64,000 nucleotides of DNA from Hyphomicrobium sp. (GTDB lineage Bacteria; Pseudomonadota; Alphaproteobacteria; Rhizobiales; Hyphomicrobiaceae): positions 124,001 to 188,000 of the forward strand of contig JAFWGI010000015.1 of the NCBI GenBank assembly GCA_017512425.1, given 5' to 3'. Below, piece by piece: positions 37,302 to 46,067 of the stretch (the first letter of the stretch is position 1; every line of letters begins with the position of its first letter). The notes under the pieces were generated by a model. It searched no databases and was not told the origin of the DNA. It saw only the letters and a program-made list of their open reading frames with translations. A program made the translations under genes and the position numbers.

Positions 37302-38186
37302 TCAGCCGCTCCGGGGCCAGGAGAAGTTAGTTGCCAGCCGTTTTACCGTGTGCACAGCCTCTGTGGTAGGTGGACCGGATACAGTGATGAACTGAACCTT
37401 ACGCGATAGGTGCAGATCGCGTACCGGCCTCAAGACAATATCGTCTCGATTCACTGAGTGTTCGGGCATCAACGCGACGCCGAGGTCCATAGCCAGCAAA
37501 TGTTGGATCCATTCCTCGCGATCGGATTGGATGCGCGGGATCATAAATATCCCGCGATCTCTAAGCAGTTCGGCAGCCCGCAATCGAAACTCACAATTCA
37601 GGCGGTCGAGATAGGGCTCCGATCGCAAGCGCTCGGCGGGAATCTCGTCGAGCGAGGCCAATGGACTCGATCTCGCGCAGGCTAGCAGCAGACGCTCTTC
37701 AAACAGAGTTATGACATTAAGCTTTGGGCTAGAGATTTCGCAGTCCGAGCAGATGCAACAATCCAGGCTCCCGGACAGCACGAGGCTTGGCAAGTCCATC
37801 GTCATGGCCTCATGCAACAATAAACGTGTGCTGCCAAACTCGTTCGCAACGGCCTTGAGAAAATCGACGATTGGCGTGCGGCCGAGGGTATTGGAAATGC
37901 CGAAATTGACCGCGAGGCTTTGACCACTCGTGATCATTTTTGCAACTAGCTGCGCCTTTTCCAGGTTTGCGACGATCTTCTCGCATTCGGTTCTGAGTGT
38001 ACGGCCAAGCTCCGTCAACCGGGTGTCCTTGCCGTCGCGAAGCAAGAGCTGCCCACCAATGTTGCCCTCAAACGTTTGGATAGCCTTGGTCAACGCCGGT
38101 TGTGATATGCCCAAGCGCTCTGCCGCCCTAGTGAAGTTCAGCTCCTCGGCCAGCGTGACGAAATAGCGAACATGCTTGAAATCCAT
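37302..38186 (-). CDS. LysR-family regulator with a Cys cluster
   Basis: 294 residues. N-terminal winged helix (FVTLAEELNFTRAAERLGIS, QPALTKAIQTFEGNIGGQ) is typical LysR, followed by the substrate-type effector domain (VNFGISNTLGRTPIVDFL). The effector domain has four cysteines close together, CCICSDC at residues 143-149, which is unusual and could be redox- or metal-responsive. LysR proteins usually bind T-N11-A sites as tetramers; three such sites occur in this window upstream of redox genes. Which genes it controls is inference. No copy of the motif is seen in its own upstream region. Confidence 0.87.
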   Translation of the reverse strand: MDFKHVRYFVTLAEELNFTRAAERLGISQPALTKAIQTFEGNIGGQLLLRDGKDTRLTELGRTLRTECEKIVANLEKAQLVAKMITSGQSLAVNFGISNTLGRTPIVDFLKAVANEFGSTRLLLHEAMTMDLPSLVLSGSLDCCICSDCEISSPKLNVITLFEERLLLACARSSPLASLDEIPAERLRSEPYLDRLNCEFRLRAAELLRDRGIFMIPRIQSDREEWIQHLLAMDLGVALMPEHSVNRDDIVLRPVRDLHLSRKVQFITVSGPPTTEAVHTVKRLATNFSWPRSG

Positions 38187-38413
38187 TCCGTCCGATCTCC
38201 GCTAAGGCAAGCTTTGATTGAATTGGCGTTCGCGGCATGGTTGTCCGAGAAGGCGTCGTCTTCTGTCGACGATCAGGCTGCTACCATGGCTGAATTACAG
38301 GAATCCTGCAAGATTTGCCGCTCGCTCACCTGCATTGAATGCCTCTTGTCTACCTGTGTTCGGTGTCCAAGGTGCAGCGTCGCGGGTTGGCGCAGCAAAA
38401 TGTCCGCCCAGTG

Positions 38414-38632
38414 TCATAGAACGAACCTGCCGCGCGTGAATTGACGGCCGTCGGGCAAGCGCACGTGCAGTGCGAGCCGACGGTCGCCGATCGCCGGAAC
38501 CTTCCATAGAATTGAGAACTGGTCCGTGGCCGTTTCGCGAATTTCCAAGTATGCGGGTCTCAGTTCGTGCGCAAAAAGCGCCGTGCAGGCACCAATCCAC
38601 ATCACAACGGCCAGGAGGACGCGTGGCATCAT
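38414..38632 (-). pseudogene. HupE/UreJ-type protein, N-terminal fragment
   Basis: The frame encodes a signal peptide (MMPRVLLAVVMWIGACTALF) and the start of the family (AHELRPAYLEIRETATDQFS, ILWKVPAIGDRRLALHVRLP), then ends after only 72 residues at a stop. Full-length relatives are several hundred residues with membrane helices at the C-terminus. The downstream 38187-38413 has no continuation in any frame, so the 3' part is deleted. Its start overlaps the PpiC stop by 4 bp, the normal order for this operon. Confidence 0.7.
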
Positions 38633-39480
38633 GGTGCCCTCGCCTCAGAGACGATAGCCTCAATTTCGATCTTGTACTTCTTCTTGTAGGCCTTGAGCAC
38701 CTCTTCTTCGTTCGCCTTTCTTTTATCGTCCGTCCAGTCGCGCAGAACAGCAGCGAGGACCTCTTCGAGCTTCGGCGCATGGGCGGGCTGCTTAGACGAC
38801 ACGAAGATGAGATGCAGGCCATAGCTTGACCGTACGGGACCGCTCCAGCGGCCGGACGGCGCATCTTGCACCGACGTGGCGAAATCGGCTCCGAAGGTCT
38901 GGGTGATCTCTTGCTGACGCGCTGTCTCCATCCTTGGCGGCAACATGGTAGCATCGCCAAGCTCTAGTCTCTCGGCTGATTGGCTCGCTGTCAGCGAAGC
39001 CAGCGCGCCCGCAATGTCGTGCTCGATAGATTGAGACCGCGTTTGCGGATTGAAGTAGATCTGCTTGAACGTCGCGACAGGCTGCAAAGCATATCGGTCG
39101 CCTTGCCTGTCGAGATAGGCCTACAAATCCGCATTGGACGGCGCTGGCGTAGGAGTTCCACCGGAGATGAACTGCAGCTTTTGCTGCAGCCAGCGACGGA
39201 TCACGGTGTCATCTTGGTCCAATCCGAGCGCAATGGCTTCACTGTAGTAGATCTCTTCCTTCACGAAAGCGTCGACCAGCCCTTTTAGCTCTTCTGCTGT
39301 CGGTGGACGTTGCCAGGCCTTCTGAAACAAGCCCGATAATTGCGCGATACGCGCTTGCGATACGACGATCCTACTGGGGGATTGTGGCCCCTTGTCTGCC
39401 AGCAGGTGGTGAGCGCCGAAAATGACAGCCGCAAGCGCAAGAAAGTGCACGAGCGGTTCGCGGGCTATGCGCTTCAGCAC
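38629..39480 (-). pseudogene. PpiC-type peptidyl-prolyl isomerase with in-frame TAG
   Basis: Two open stretches in the same frame, 39480-39124 and 39120-38629, are separated only by a TAG codon at 39121-39123. Together they give a periplasmic SurA/PpiC-like protein: an N-terminal membrane anchor (FLALAAVIFGAHHLLA), a helical chaperone part (LSGLFQKAWQRPPTAEELKG), then a rotamase domain (SGRWSGPVRSSYGLHLIFVS). A CAG to TAG change would explain the interruption (the context is S-N-A-D-L-*-A-Y-L-D). Recoding is unlikely because neighbours are also broken. Confidence 0.8.
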
Positions 39481-39492
39481 GATTGTCCTCGA

Positions 39493-40125
39493 TCAAGGTT
39501 GCGTTGGGTTCGCTGGCGGCGAGCCACGATCAAGCGTTTCTCGGCGCAACATGTTTTGAACCGCAGCGAGCTTCTCGGTGTCGCCGTAGTAGCGCAACAG
39601 CCCGCTTGCTTCAGCGAGCTCGATAGAGAGGCGGGCGCCGGTCAGCGCTTGAATGACGGAACCTTCCGTCACGATCACACATCGCCGTCTGTCGGGCCGT
39701 CGCTATGCACCTTTACGGGTAAAGCCTCCTGGCTTGGGCTCGAAGCGTGTCCACAAGACCTTATCGATCAAAACTATTGAAACAGGCGGCGCAACTGCCG
39801 CCGCCGTGCTCGCTTGGTTCATTTGGCGCGATAGCGATTTCAGGGCCTTGATGGTTCTAAGATAAGCCGCGAAGTCTCTGGACTTCACCGTTACTCGCGG
39901 CGGAAGGATGCCGGTATTCTCCGCATGCCAGACCGCCGTGGTGACATAGAGCGCGTTCGGATACGCCCAGTTGAGCAGGCCGCGGGTGGCATCCATGCTA
40001 TCAGGATCTTCGAAGCCGCAAGACAGAACGCTCGTCGCGCCAACCGTCAAAACGCACAGCGCGCATACCGCTCTCCTCACTCTGGCGCGGAGCTTCACGG
40101 CGTATACCATATGGGCGAAGTCCAA
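39493..40125 (-). pseudogene. Conserved exported protein with in-frame TAG
   Basis: The frame is open from 40125 (or Met 40110) to a TAG at 39703-39705 and continues in the same frame to 39493. The first part has a signal-like N-terminus (VRRAVCALCVLTVGATSVLS) and NWAYPNALYVTTAVWHAENT; the second has IVTEGSVIQALTGARLSIEL and LLRYYGDTEKLAAVQNML. Both halves read as one globular protein of about 210 residues. Its function is unknown. It lies between DUF3604 and PpiC genes, a recurring order for this cluster. Confidence 0.6.
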
Positions 40126-41030
40126 GCGCGCTCCTGGATCACTGCGGGCACGCTGTCCAGCAAGGGCAGTCCATTTTTGACAGCGTCATACTTTGTCCAG
40201 CGTGGCGTCGGAATTTCAAGCACGCGCACGTAGTACAGCGCGGGTTGGTTGGCATCGAACTGGTCATCCGTCCAATGGCCGATGAGTTCGGTAGCGCCAA
40301 TGGCGTTCGTGAAAGTCGCCGTCTTGAGATCAACTGTATTCCAGACGGCCGGCAGTTTGCCCGTCCCGTCGCGCTGGCGTTCTCCAGACCACGCGACGTT
40401 GATAATGCGCTCTTGTGGTTCTCCGGACGGATCAACCCACCCTTTCACAATTTGAAGCCGGTCGAGATTGGCACCGTCGGGGTCCTTCATAGCGTGAAAC
40501 GTGAATGAGGGCGGCGCTTTCAGTTTCGACAACGTGCCGCCCATCGCAACTCCACCCGCATACCCCTCCTTGACCAGCGCTGCAGGATCCTTTGTGGCGC
40601 TGAGCGCAGCCCCGGCAAAAAATCGCGGCTTGATCCGGGTTCCCGATGTTGCAAACGTCTCGCGGGCGGCCATGGCGTCGTAGATCGCGCCGCGCGTGTT
40701 CTTCGTCGCCCAGACGCCTGTTAATGAGCCAGGATTGGACTCCGCCCCCTTCACCCAACCGTCAATTTCGCCCTCGCGGCGATCTTTGACAGAGCGGTCG
40801 GCAGCCCCATGACTGCCGCTGTAGTTGCTTTCGACGACATCGCTCGGGGCGCCATTGTGATTGTCGGTCCCGCCGACGAAGCCGAGCTTGTAGGGGTTGG
40901 CGCCGAGCGCGCGCTGGTAGGCAAGCCCCTTGGTCACGGCCCACCGAACGAAATTCTCCTTCTGAAACGTCCGGTCGCTGTACGTGGCAAGGCTCGGCGC
41001 GTTTTCAAAGTCGGCAAATTCTACGCCGAC
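40095..41030 (-). pseudogene. DUF3604 protein, N-terminally truncated
   Basis: The C-terminal ~310 residues of a DUF3604 protein (usually 600 or more): FADFENAPSLATYSDRTF, LGFVGGTDNHNGAPSDV, AVWATKNTR-like GVWATKNTRGAIYDAMAARE, and the typical end QERAWTSPIWYTP. The TDNHNG motif belongs to the PHP-like metal site. Homology stops near 41030, where a TauE/SafE fragment of opposite orientation begins, so the first half is deleted. A GTG at 40937 is not a credible start. Confidence 0.8.
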
Positions 41031-41220
41031 ATTATCTTGTCGATGATCGCAGGAGGCATGTTTGCAGCCTGGATCGGCGCAGGCGCACTGCAGCGCATCC
41101 CAGCAAATAGACTGATGAATATGATCGCGGCGTTATTGCTCTTGATTGCGATAATGCTCCTCATGGAGGCCACCGCTTTGGGGCCCGCGTTTCCAGCGCT
41201 TCCGGCAAGCACCATCCTGC
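41031..41220 (+). pseudogene. TauE/SafE-family transporter fragment
   Basis: In frame from about 41031 the plus strand reads SMIAGGMFAAWIGAGALQRI, ANRLMNMIAALLLLIAIMLL and then ALGPAFPALP. This is the last repeat of the TauE/SafE sulfite/organic-anion exporter family, where G-A-x-x-G and a final hydrophobic helix are characteristic. Nothing upstream in this frame belongs to the family; the earlier frame is antisense to DUF3604. It is an orphan fragment left by a rearrangement. Confidence 0.65.
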
Positions 41221-41249
41221 GAGTGGAGCGCTGTGTGTCTACCGATGGA

Positions 41250-42323
41250 TCAGGCAACGAGTCGCGGGTAATCGATGTAGCCCTTAGGGCCAGGTGTGTA
41301 GAACGTCGCAACCTCCGGCTCGTTCAACGGGGCGCCGCTGCGAATGCGCTCGACGAGATCGGGATTGGCGATAAAGGCGCGGCCGAACGCCACCGCATCG
41401 ACGCGTCCGGACGCCACCAGAGCTGCCGCATCTTCGGGCGTGTAATTTCCCGCGGCGACAATTGCCCCCTTGTAGAGCGCGCGTGCCATCGTCACGGGAT
41501 CCTCCGTGAAGCCATTTGCAGTGGGGCGCATGACGTGCAGATAGGCAAGGCCCAGCTTGTCGAGCGCTGGCAGGTAGTAGCCGTAGAGTGACGTGATGTC
41601 GTTCTCCTCGATGCCATTGAAGGTATGGCCGGGACTGACACGCACGCCGACCTTACTGGCACCGATCGCATCGGCGACCGCCTTCACCACTTCAAGCGGA
41701 AAGCGTGCCCGGTTCTCGATTGAACCGCCGTACTGATCGCTACGCTGGTTGACGTTCGAGGAGAGGAACTGATGCAAGAGGTAGCCGTTAGCGGAGTGAA
41801 CTTCGACGCCGTCGAAGCCGATTGCGATGGCCGTCTTTGCCGCTTGTGCAAACTGCTCGGTAATGCCGTTTATCTCGTTGATCTCGAGCGCGTGGGGCTG
41901 ATCGTGATCGACCATGCCGTTGGCATCCGTGAAAATTTTGCCCGGCGCCTTCACCGCACTTGGTGCCACGATGCCAGCGTCTACTGGGCGGTTGAGATGC
42001 GAGGCTATCCGGCCTACGTGCCACAACTGCACAGAAATTCTGCCGCCTTTGGCGTGCACGGCATCGACGATGCCTTTCCACGCGGTGATCTGCGCGCTGG
42101 TGTGGATACCGGGGGTGCGCACATACCCCATGCCCTCATAGGAGATCTGCGTCGCTGCTGTAATGATAAGACCGGCATCCGCACGCTGGCTGTAGTATTC
42201 TGCCGCAATGGGTTGTGGCACCCCCGCTCCATCAGCACGCGAACGTGTGAGCGGAGCCATGACAATGCGATTCTTGAGATCTATCGTTCCGGCCTTCAAA
42301 GGGCTGAAGATATCCGTGGTCAT
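41250..42323 (-). CDS. Old yellow enzyme family ene-reductase
   Basis: 357 residues, an FMN-binding TIM barrel. Conserved segments are RIVMAPLTRSRADGAGVP, the substrate/FMN His-Asn block FDGVEVHSANGYLLHQFLSS, NVNQRSDQYGGSIENRARF, VGVRVSPGHTFNG and VDAVAFGRAFIANPDLVER. It reduces activated C=C or nitro/nitrate-ester compounds with NAD(P)H, as NemA does. A palindromic operator candidate is 53 bp upstream; no regulator gene is adjacent. Confidence 0.94.
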   Translation of the reverse strand: MTTDIFSPLKAGTIDLKNRIVMAPLTRSRADGAGVPQPIAAEYYSQRADAGLIITAATQISYEGMGYVRTPGIHTSAQITAWKGIVDAVHAKGGRISVQLWHVGRIASHLNRPVDAGIVAPSAVKAPGKIFTDANGMVDHDQPHALEINEINGITEQFAQAAKTAIAIGFDGVEVHSANGYLLHQFLSSNVNQRSDQYGGSIENRARFPLEVVKAVADAIGASKVGVRVSPGHTFNGIEENDITSLYGYYLPALDKLGLAYLHVMRPTANGFTEDPVTMARALYKGAIVAAGNYTPEDAAALVASGRVDAVAFGRAFIANPDLVERIRSGAPLNEPEVATFYTPGPKGYIDYPRLVA

Positions 42324-42375
42324 GGCGCGTGAGAGCCTTTCCTGGGTGCGGCATGCGAACTGCCGCCGCCGATTC

Positions 42376-42400
42376 TATGGTTCAATACTCTTGAACTATA
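42376..42400. promoter_or_regulatory. Palindromic operator candidate upstream of the ene-reductase
   Basis: TATGGTTCAA, 5 bases, TTGAACTATA: 9 of 10 positions pair in the two arms, with GTTCAA/TTGAAC perfect. It begins 53 bp upstream of the ene-reductase ATG, a typical place for a dimeric repressor such as those controlling nemA-type genes. The regulator is not encoded nearby. Confidence 0.5.
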
Positions 42401-43244
42401 CGGATGTACTTAAGCGCGCCTTCCGAGTTCGGCCAGTGCATGTTCTGAATTCCTGATCCGCCAATCGCGCATGACAGGAACGCCGCACCCTATGCACCGG
42501 AAGGCGGCAAACTCCTCCGCTGAAGCTGCTACGAACCCCCAAGAGGGACCATGACGGCAGCGCGAGACGGTAACGCGAGGTAATGCAGGCCATCAAATCG
42601 GGGCCAGTTATGCTAGAGGATCCGAAGAAGGTTCTAATTGGGCTTCTCGGGCGATTAAGGAAGCATGTTCTGATTTGGTGGCGCGATCCCGGGTCTTGTG
42701 TCGCCGTGCTCTACAAATTTGCAACGGAGGTGCTGAACACGGGCACTTCGTCAGATCTGGGTCAAAATGCACGATCCGGCGACTGGCTGTCGGCTGACGC
42801 GATGGGATCGATAGCGGTCGCCAGACACCGGAATCAGCCTCCAGCGTGATGCACTGCAGCGATTTTCGCGATGTCGACCACCCGCTCGTCGTGCATGCAA
42901 AGCACACGCAGTCCGATTATCGGTGTCTAGCTTGTGGCGGAATTGGCCCATCTCGACGGTTTCGCCACTTGACTGATTGGTCAGCTGTTGAGGGTCGAGC
43001 GGAAGTCAGCTGCCTCCGACTCCGGTCGACGTTGATGGCCCGTAGCGCCGGACGAGATCCGCACTTACGGCGGTGCTGTCGCAACGTACATACGTGACCC
43101 CATGACCACTGCAATGCAGTGCGGCGCGCAAGGGCCTGAGAATTGCAAGAATATTTCCCGCCAATGCTTCTTCCATTCCGGGGAAAGCGTTTGGCCGACC
43201 GGCGTCATAAATAGAAGGCCTTCCGAAACGATAGGAGGCCTCAA
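42401..43244. other. Intergenic region without a recognised gene
   Basis: About 840 bp. The only sizeable frame, 42583-42849 plus strand (88 codons, IGLLGRLRKHVLIWWRDPG), has no convincing ribosome site or family. I see no RNA gene or repeat. It may be the left boundary of the phage/defence region. Confidence 0.35.
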
Positions 43245-43520
43245 ATGGCTAAATCGAAAACAAAGAGCACGTTCACGAAAGTCTTCATGCCCGTACTCAA
43301 ACCAGTATCCCCCGAAATCAACGGGGTTCTCTATCCTCGCCGGCTGATACCAGGTCGAGAACTCGAAAGCGTTCTGACCGGCATCAAGGATGCTCAAGCA
43401 ATTCTCGATGAGCTTCGCCGCAGCAGCGTCTCGCATCCAACCTTATCTGGCTTGTGCGATGCGATGACCGTCTTAGATGCCGCGCGCGAGATCTTGGCTT
43501 GGAAAATGAGCAAGATGTAA
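43245..43520 (+). CDS. Small hypothetical protein at the phage-region edge
   Basis: 91 residues from the ATG at 43245, preceded by GGAGG. Lys/Thr-rich start (AKSKTKSTFTKVFMPVLKPV) and a helical second half (LESVLTGIKDAQAILDELRR; MTVLDAAREILAWKMSKM). Unrecognised. Same orientation as the phage-like genes that follow. Confidence 0.55.
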   Translation: MAKSKTKSTFTKVFMPVLKPVSPEINGVLYPRRLIPGRELESVLTGIKDAQAILDELRRSSVSHPTLSGLCDAMTVLDAAREILAWKMSKM

Positions 43521-43618
43521 TCGGCGACAGGCGCTGCGACCGCCGTCTCGATCGCGGCGCCTGGTCCATTTTATGCAGCTGCAACGGTCGGCCGCATCAA
43601 ATCGGGACGGTTAACGCG

Positions 43619-44233
43619 ATGAATAATGTCGAAGCCAAGAAATCGACGACGTGCGGCGATCGCACCGACCGGATCGAAGTCGAACCGTCTGAAGATCTGC
43701 GGCTCGAATTGCCAAATTCACTCAGGGGAAAAAGTATCCATGACATCTGGGGGCCAGGCTGCTTCGGACCGCTAATCAGGCGTCTTGAGGATGAACATAA
43801 GCTCGGTCAAGCGGCGCCGTCACCACCAACTCGCGCGGAACTTGCAACCCTCGTTGAACTTTATGAGGACGAGCCGTCCCAGGCGCTTCGGGGGGTCTTA
43901 CTCCGAGAGCTGCGCAACGAGCGGCGCGAAAAGTCGGGGCCTAAGGTCAGTCTCAGCCCATCTCAGCTCGAGCGCGAATTGCTACCGATTTACTATGAGC
44001 GAGCGATGCGCCTTGCCGCTTGGTTCCGGAAACGCCTGATCGCTGTCGAAAGCCGGAAAAAGCGTTGGCAGAAGCGCGAACGAGTACCAGCCCGCTCTGC
44101 TGTCGCGAAGGGCTTCGTTCGCCGTTGGTTACCCTGGGTTCGAGACCTCGATGACAAAACGATCTCGAACAAGCTCAGCGAAATGAGGGACCCGGATCAA
44201 AAGAAGAAGAGAGCCAAGTCGGCAAAGCTCTAG
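43619..44233 (+). CDS. Hypothetical protein
   Basis: 204 residues from the ATG at 43619. An acidic N-terminal third, a middle helix-rich segment (ATLVELYEDEPSQALRGVLL; ELRNERREKSGPKVSLS) and a strongly basic C-terminus (ESRKKRWQKRE; RDPDQKKKRAKSAKL). The basic tail suggests nucleic-acid contact. No family is recognised; location just before the methyltransferase suggests membership of the phage-like block. Confidence 0.55.
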   Translation: MNNVEAKKSTTCGDRTDRIEVEPSEDLRLELPNSLRGKSIHDIWGPGCFGPLIRRLEDEHKLGQAAPSPPTRAELATLVELYEDEPSQALRGVLLRELRNERREKSGPKVSLSPSQLERELLPIYYERAMRLAAWFRKRLIAVESRKKRWQKRERVPARSAVAKGFVRRWLPWVRDLDDKTISNKLSEMRDPDQKKKRAKSAKL

Positions 44234-44343
44234 TGTCTCGTCCAGCCGATTTTCCCTGAATGCCAGACGACAATGGCGGGAAAGCATGAGGCACTGACAG
44301 CGTCTAATTGAAGGGTCGAACTCTGTTTTTCGGAGCCCGACCC

Positions 44344-45672
44344 ATGCCTTCCAAGCTTGCCATCGAGCATGTTCCCGTTGCCGATCTGAGGCCGTACAGC
44401 GGCAACGCGCGCGTTCACCGCCCGAACCAGATCGCTGAGATCGCTTCCAGCATCACGGCCTTCGGTTTCAACAATCCGGTCCTGATCGACAAGACCGGGA
44501 CCATCATCGCCGGCCATGGTCGCGTCGAAGCCGCTAAGAAGCTCGGGCTCGATACGGTGCCCTGCTTGCGGCTTGAGCATCTCAGCGACGCTCAGAAGCG
44601 CGCCTACGTCATTGCCGATAACAGGCTTGCTGAGAAGGCAGGCTGGGACCGCGAAATTCTTGCAATTGAGCTTCAGCATCTAACGACGCTCGACGTCGAT
44701 TTCGACGTCACGATCACCGGCTTCGAGATGGCCGAGATCGACGTCCTGCTGGGCGCTGAGGCCAAAGTCGACGCGGCGGATGTTTTGCCGGCGCCTGTCG
44801 CCGGTCCGGCCATCACGCGACTTGGCGACCTCTGGCAGATTGGCGGGCATCGCTTGATCTGCGGCGATGCGACCGACCCTGAAACGTCTGCCCGTTTACT
44901 TGACGGCGATCGCGCTCAGATGGTTTTCACCGACCCGCCTTACAATGTGAAGATCGACGGACACGTTTCAGGCCTGGGTGCTGTGAAGCACCGCGAGTTC
45001 GCGTTTGCGTCCGGCGAGATGTCGGAAGCTGAGTTTACGGCGTTCCTTGAGCGCGTGTTCGCAAACCTCGTTGAGAGCTCTATCGACGGCGCGATCCATT
45101 TCGTCTGCATGGACTGGCGCCACCTGGGTGAAGTGATTTCCGCCGGCGGCCGAACCTTCAGCGAACTCAAAAACATCTGCGTCTGGAACAAAACTAACGG
45201 CGGCATGGGCTCGCTCTATCGTTCACAGCACGAGATGGTCTTGGTCTTCAAGAGCGGGGCCGCGCCGCATATCAATAATGTCGAACTCGGCCGCCACGGC
45301 AGATACCGCACCAACGTCTGGACGTATGCCGGTGCAAACACGTTCAGCGCGACGCGCGAAACCGACCTGGCGATGCACCCCACCGTCAAGCCGGTCGCGC
45401 TCGTCGCCGATGCGATCCTCGACTGTTCGAAGCGTCGTGGCATCGTGCTCGATGTGTTCGCCGGCTCGGGTACGACCCTGGTTGCCGCCGAGCGCACTGG
45501 CCGCCGCGGCTATGGCATCGAGCTGGATCCCGTTTACTGCGACACGATCCTGCGCCGATTGAGCGCCGTGGCCAGTGTCGAGGCCCGTCTTTTAGCGACC
45601 GGACAGACCTTTACCGAGGTCGCTTCGGAGCGCCGGGCCGCGCCGTTTGTCGCCGTGGGGGCAACGCCATGA
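44344..45672 (+). CDS. ParB-like domain fused to DNA methyltransferase (phage type)
   Basis: 442 residues from the ATG at 44344. Residues ~1-110 are a ParB/Srx-type nuclease fold (VADLRPYSGNARVHRPNQIA; GTIIAGHGRVEAAKKLGL). The rest is an N4/N6 amino-methyltransferase of the beta order: catalytic motif IV DPPYNVKIDG, then SAM motif I VFAGSGTTLVAAERTGRRG at the C-terminal side. Such fusions are common in alphaproteobacterial prophages, ahead of DUF5681 and terminase genes. It likely modifies phage DNA. It overlaps the next gene by 4 bp. Confidence 0.93.
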   Translation: MPSKLAIEHVPVADLRPYSGNARVHRPNQIAEIASSITAFGFNNPVLIDKTGTIIAGHGRVEAAKKLGLDTVPCLRLEHLSDAQKRAYVIADNRLAEKAGWDREILAIELQHLTTLDVDFDVTITGFEMAEIDVLLGAEAKVDAADVLPAPVAGPAITRLGDLWQIGGHRLICGDATDPETSARLLDGDRAQMVFTDPPYNVKIDGHVSGLGAVKHREFAFASGEMSEAEFTAFLERVFANLVESSIDGAIHFVCMDWRHLGEVISAGGRTFSELKNICVWNKTNGGMGSLYRSQHEMVLVFKSGAAPHINNVELGRHGRYRTNVWTYAGANTFSATRETDLAMHPTVKPVALVADAILDCSKRRGIVLDVFAGSGTTLVAAERTGRRGYGIELDPVYCDTILRRLSAVASVEARLLATGQTFTEVASERRAAPFVAVGATP

Positions 45673-46067
45673 GCGCCGAGCAAGACGATCCGAGAGCGAA
45701 ACCGAACGAGGATGCGGTCGGCTATTGCAAGCCGCCGAAGCATAGCCGCTTCAAGCCGGGCCAGTCCGGCAACCCGCGCGGCCGTCCACGCAAGAACAGC
45801 AGCATCGAAGCCATGATTAAGCGGGAACTCGATCAAACCGTCAAAATCATGGAGGGCGGTCGCGAGCTACGCATCACCAAGCGCGCAGCGATCATCAAGC
45901 AGTTCGTCAATCGCGCCATCAAGGGTGATGCGAAGCCGCTGCAACTGATGCTGGCGCATCTCGAAAAACACAAGGATGTCGAACCGTTCACACCGACCGC
46001 CGCGGATGACGCCGAGCTTCTGAAGGCGCTTGGCGCGAGCCCAAAAGGTGACCCCGATGAGCGCTGA
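45669..46067 (+). CDS. DUF5681-domain protein (probable small-terminase-like partner)
   Basis: 132 residues. The signature HSRFKPGQSGNPRGRPRKNS is DUF5681, followed by a helical region (AAIIKQFVNRAIKGDAKPLQ, LMLAHLEKH). In many phage-like clusters this family sits between a methyltransferase and TerL, the place of the DNA-recognition terminase subunit; that role is inferred. It overlaps the methyltransferase stop and the TerL start. Confidence 0.85.
   Translation: MSAEQDDPRAKPNEDAVGYCKPPKHSRFKPGQSGNPRGRPRKNSSIEAMIKRELDQTVKIMEGGRELRITKRAAIIKQFVNRAIKGDAKPLQLMLAHLEKHKDVEPFTPTAADDAELLKALGASPKGDPDER

Noticed and set aside
39121..39705. TAG readthrough or recoding as an explanation of the two interrupted genes
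   Set aside because: Other genes in the window end normally in TAG and both flanking genes are truncated, so decay is simpler.
40809..41591. 260-codon plus-strand frame
   Set aside because: Most of it is antisense to DUF3604 and the ene-reductase; only the TauE/SafE-like part at 41031-41220 is meaningful.
42583..42849. 88-codon frame in the gap before the phage-like genes
   Set aside because: No ribosome site or recognisable domain; too weak to list as a gene.
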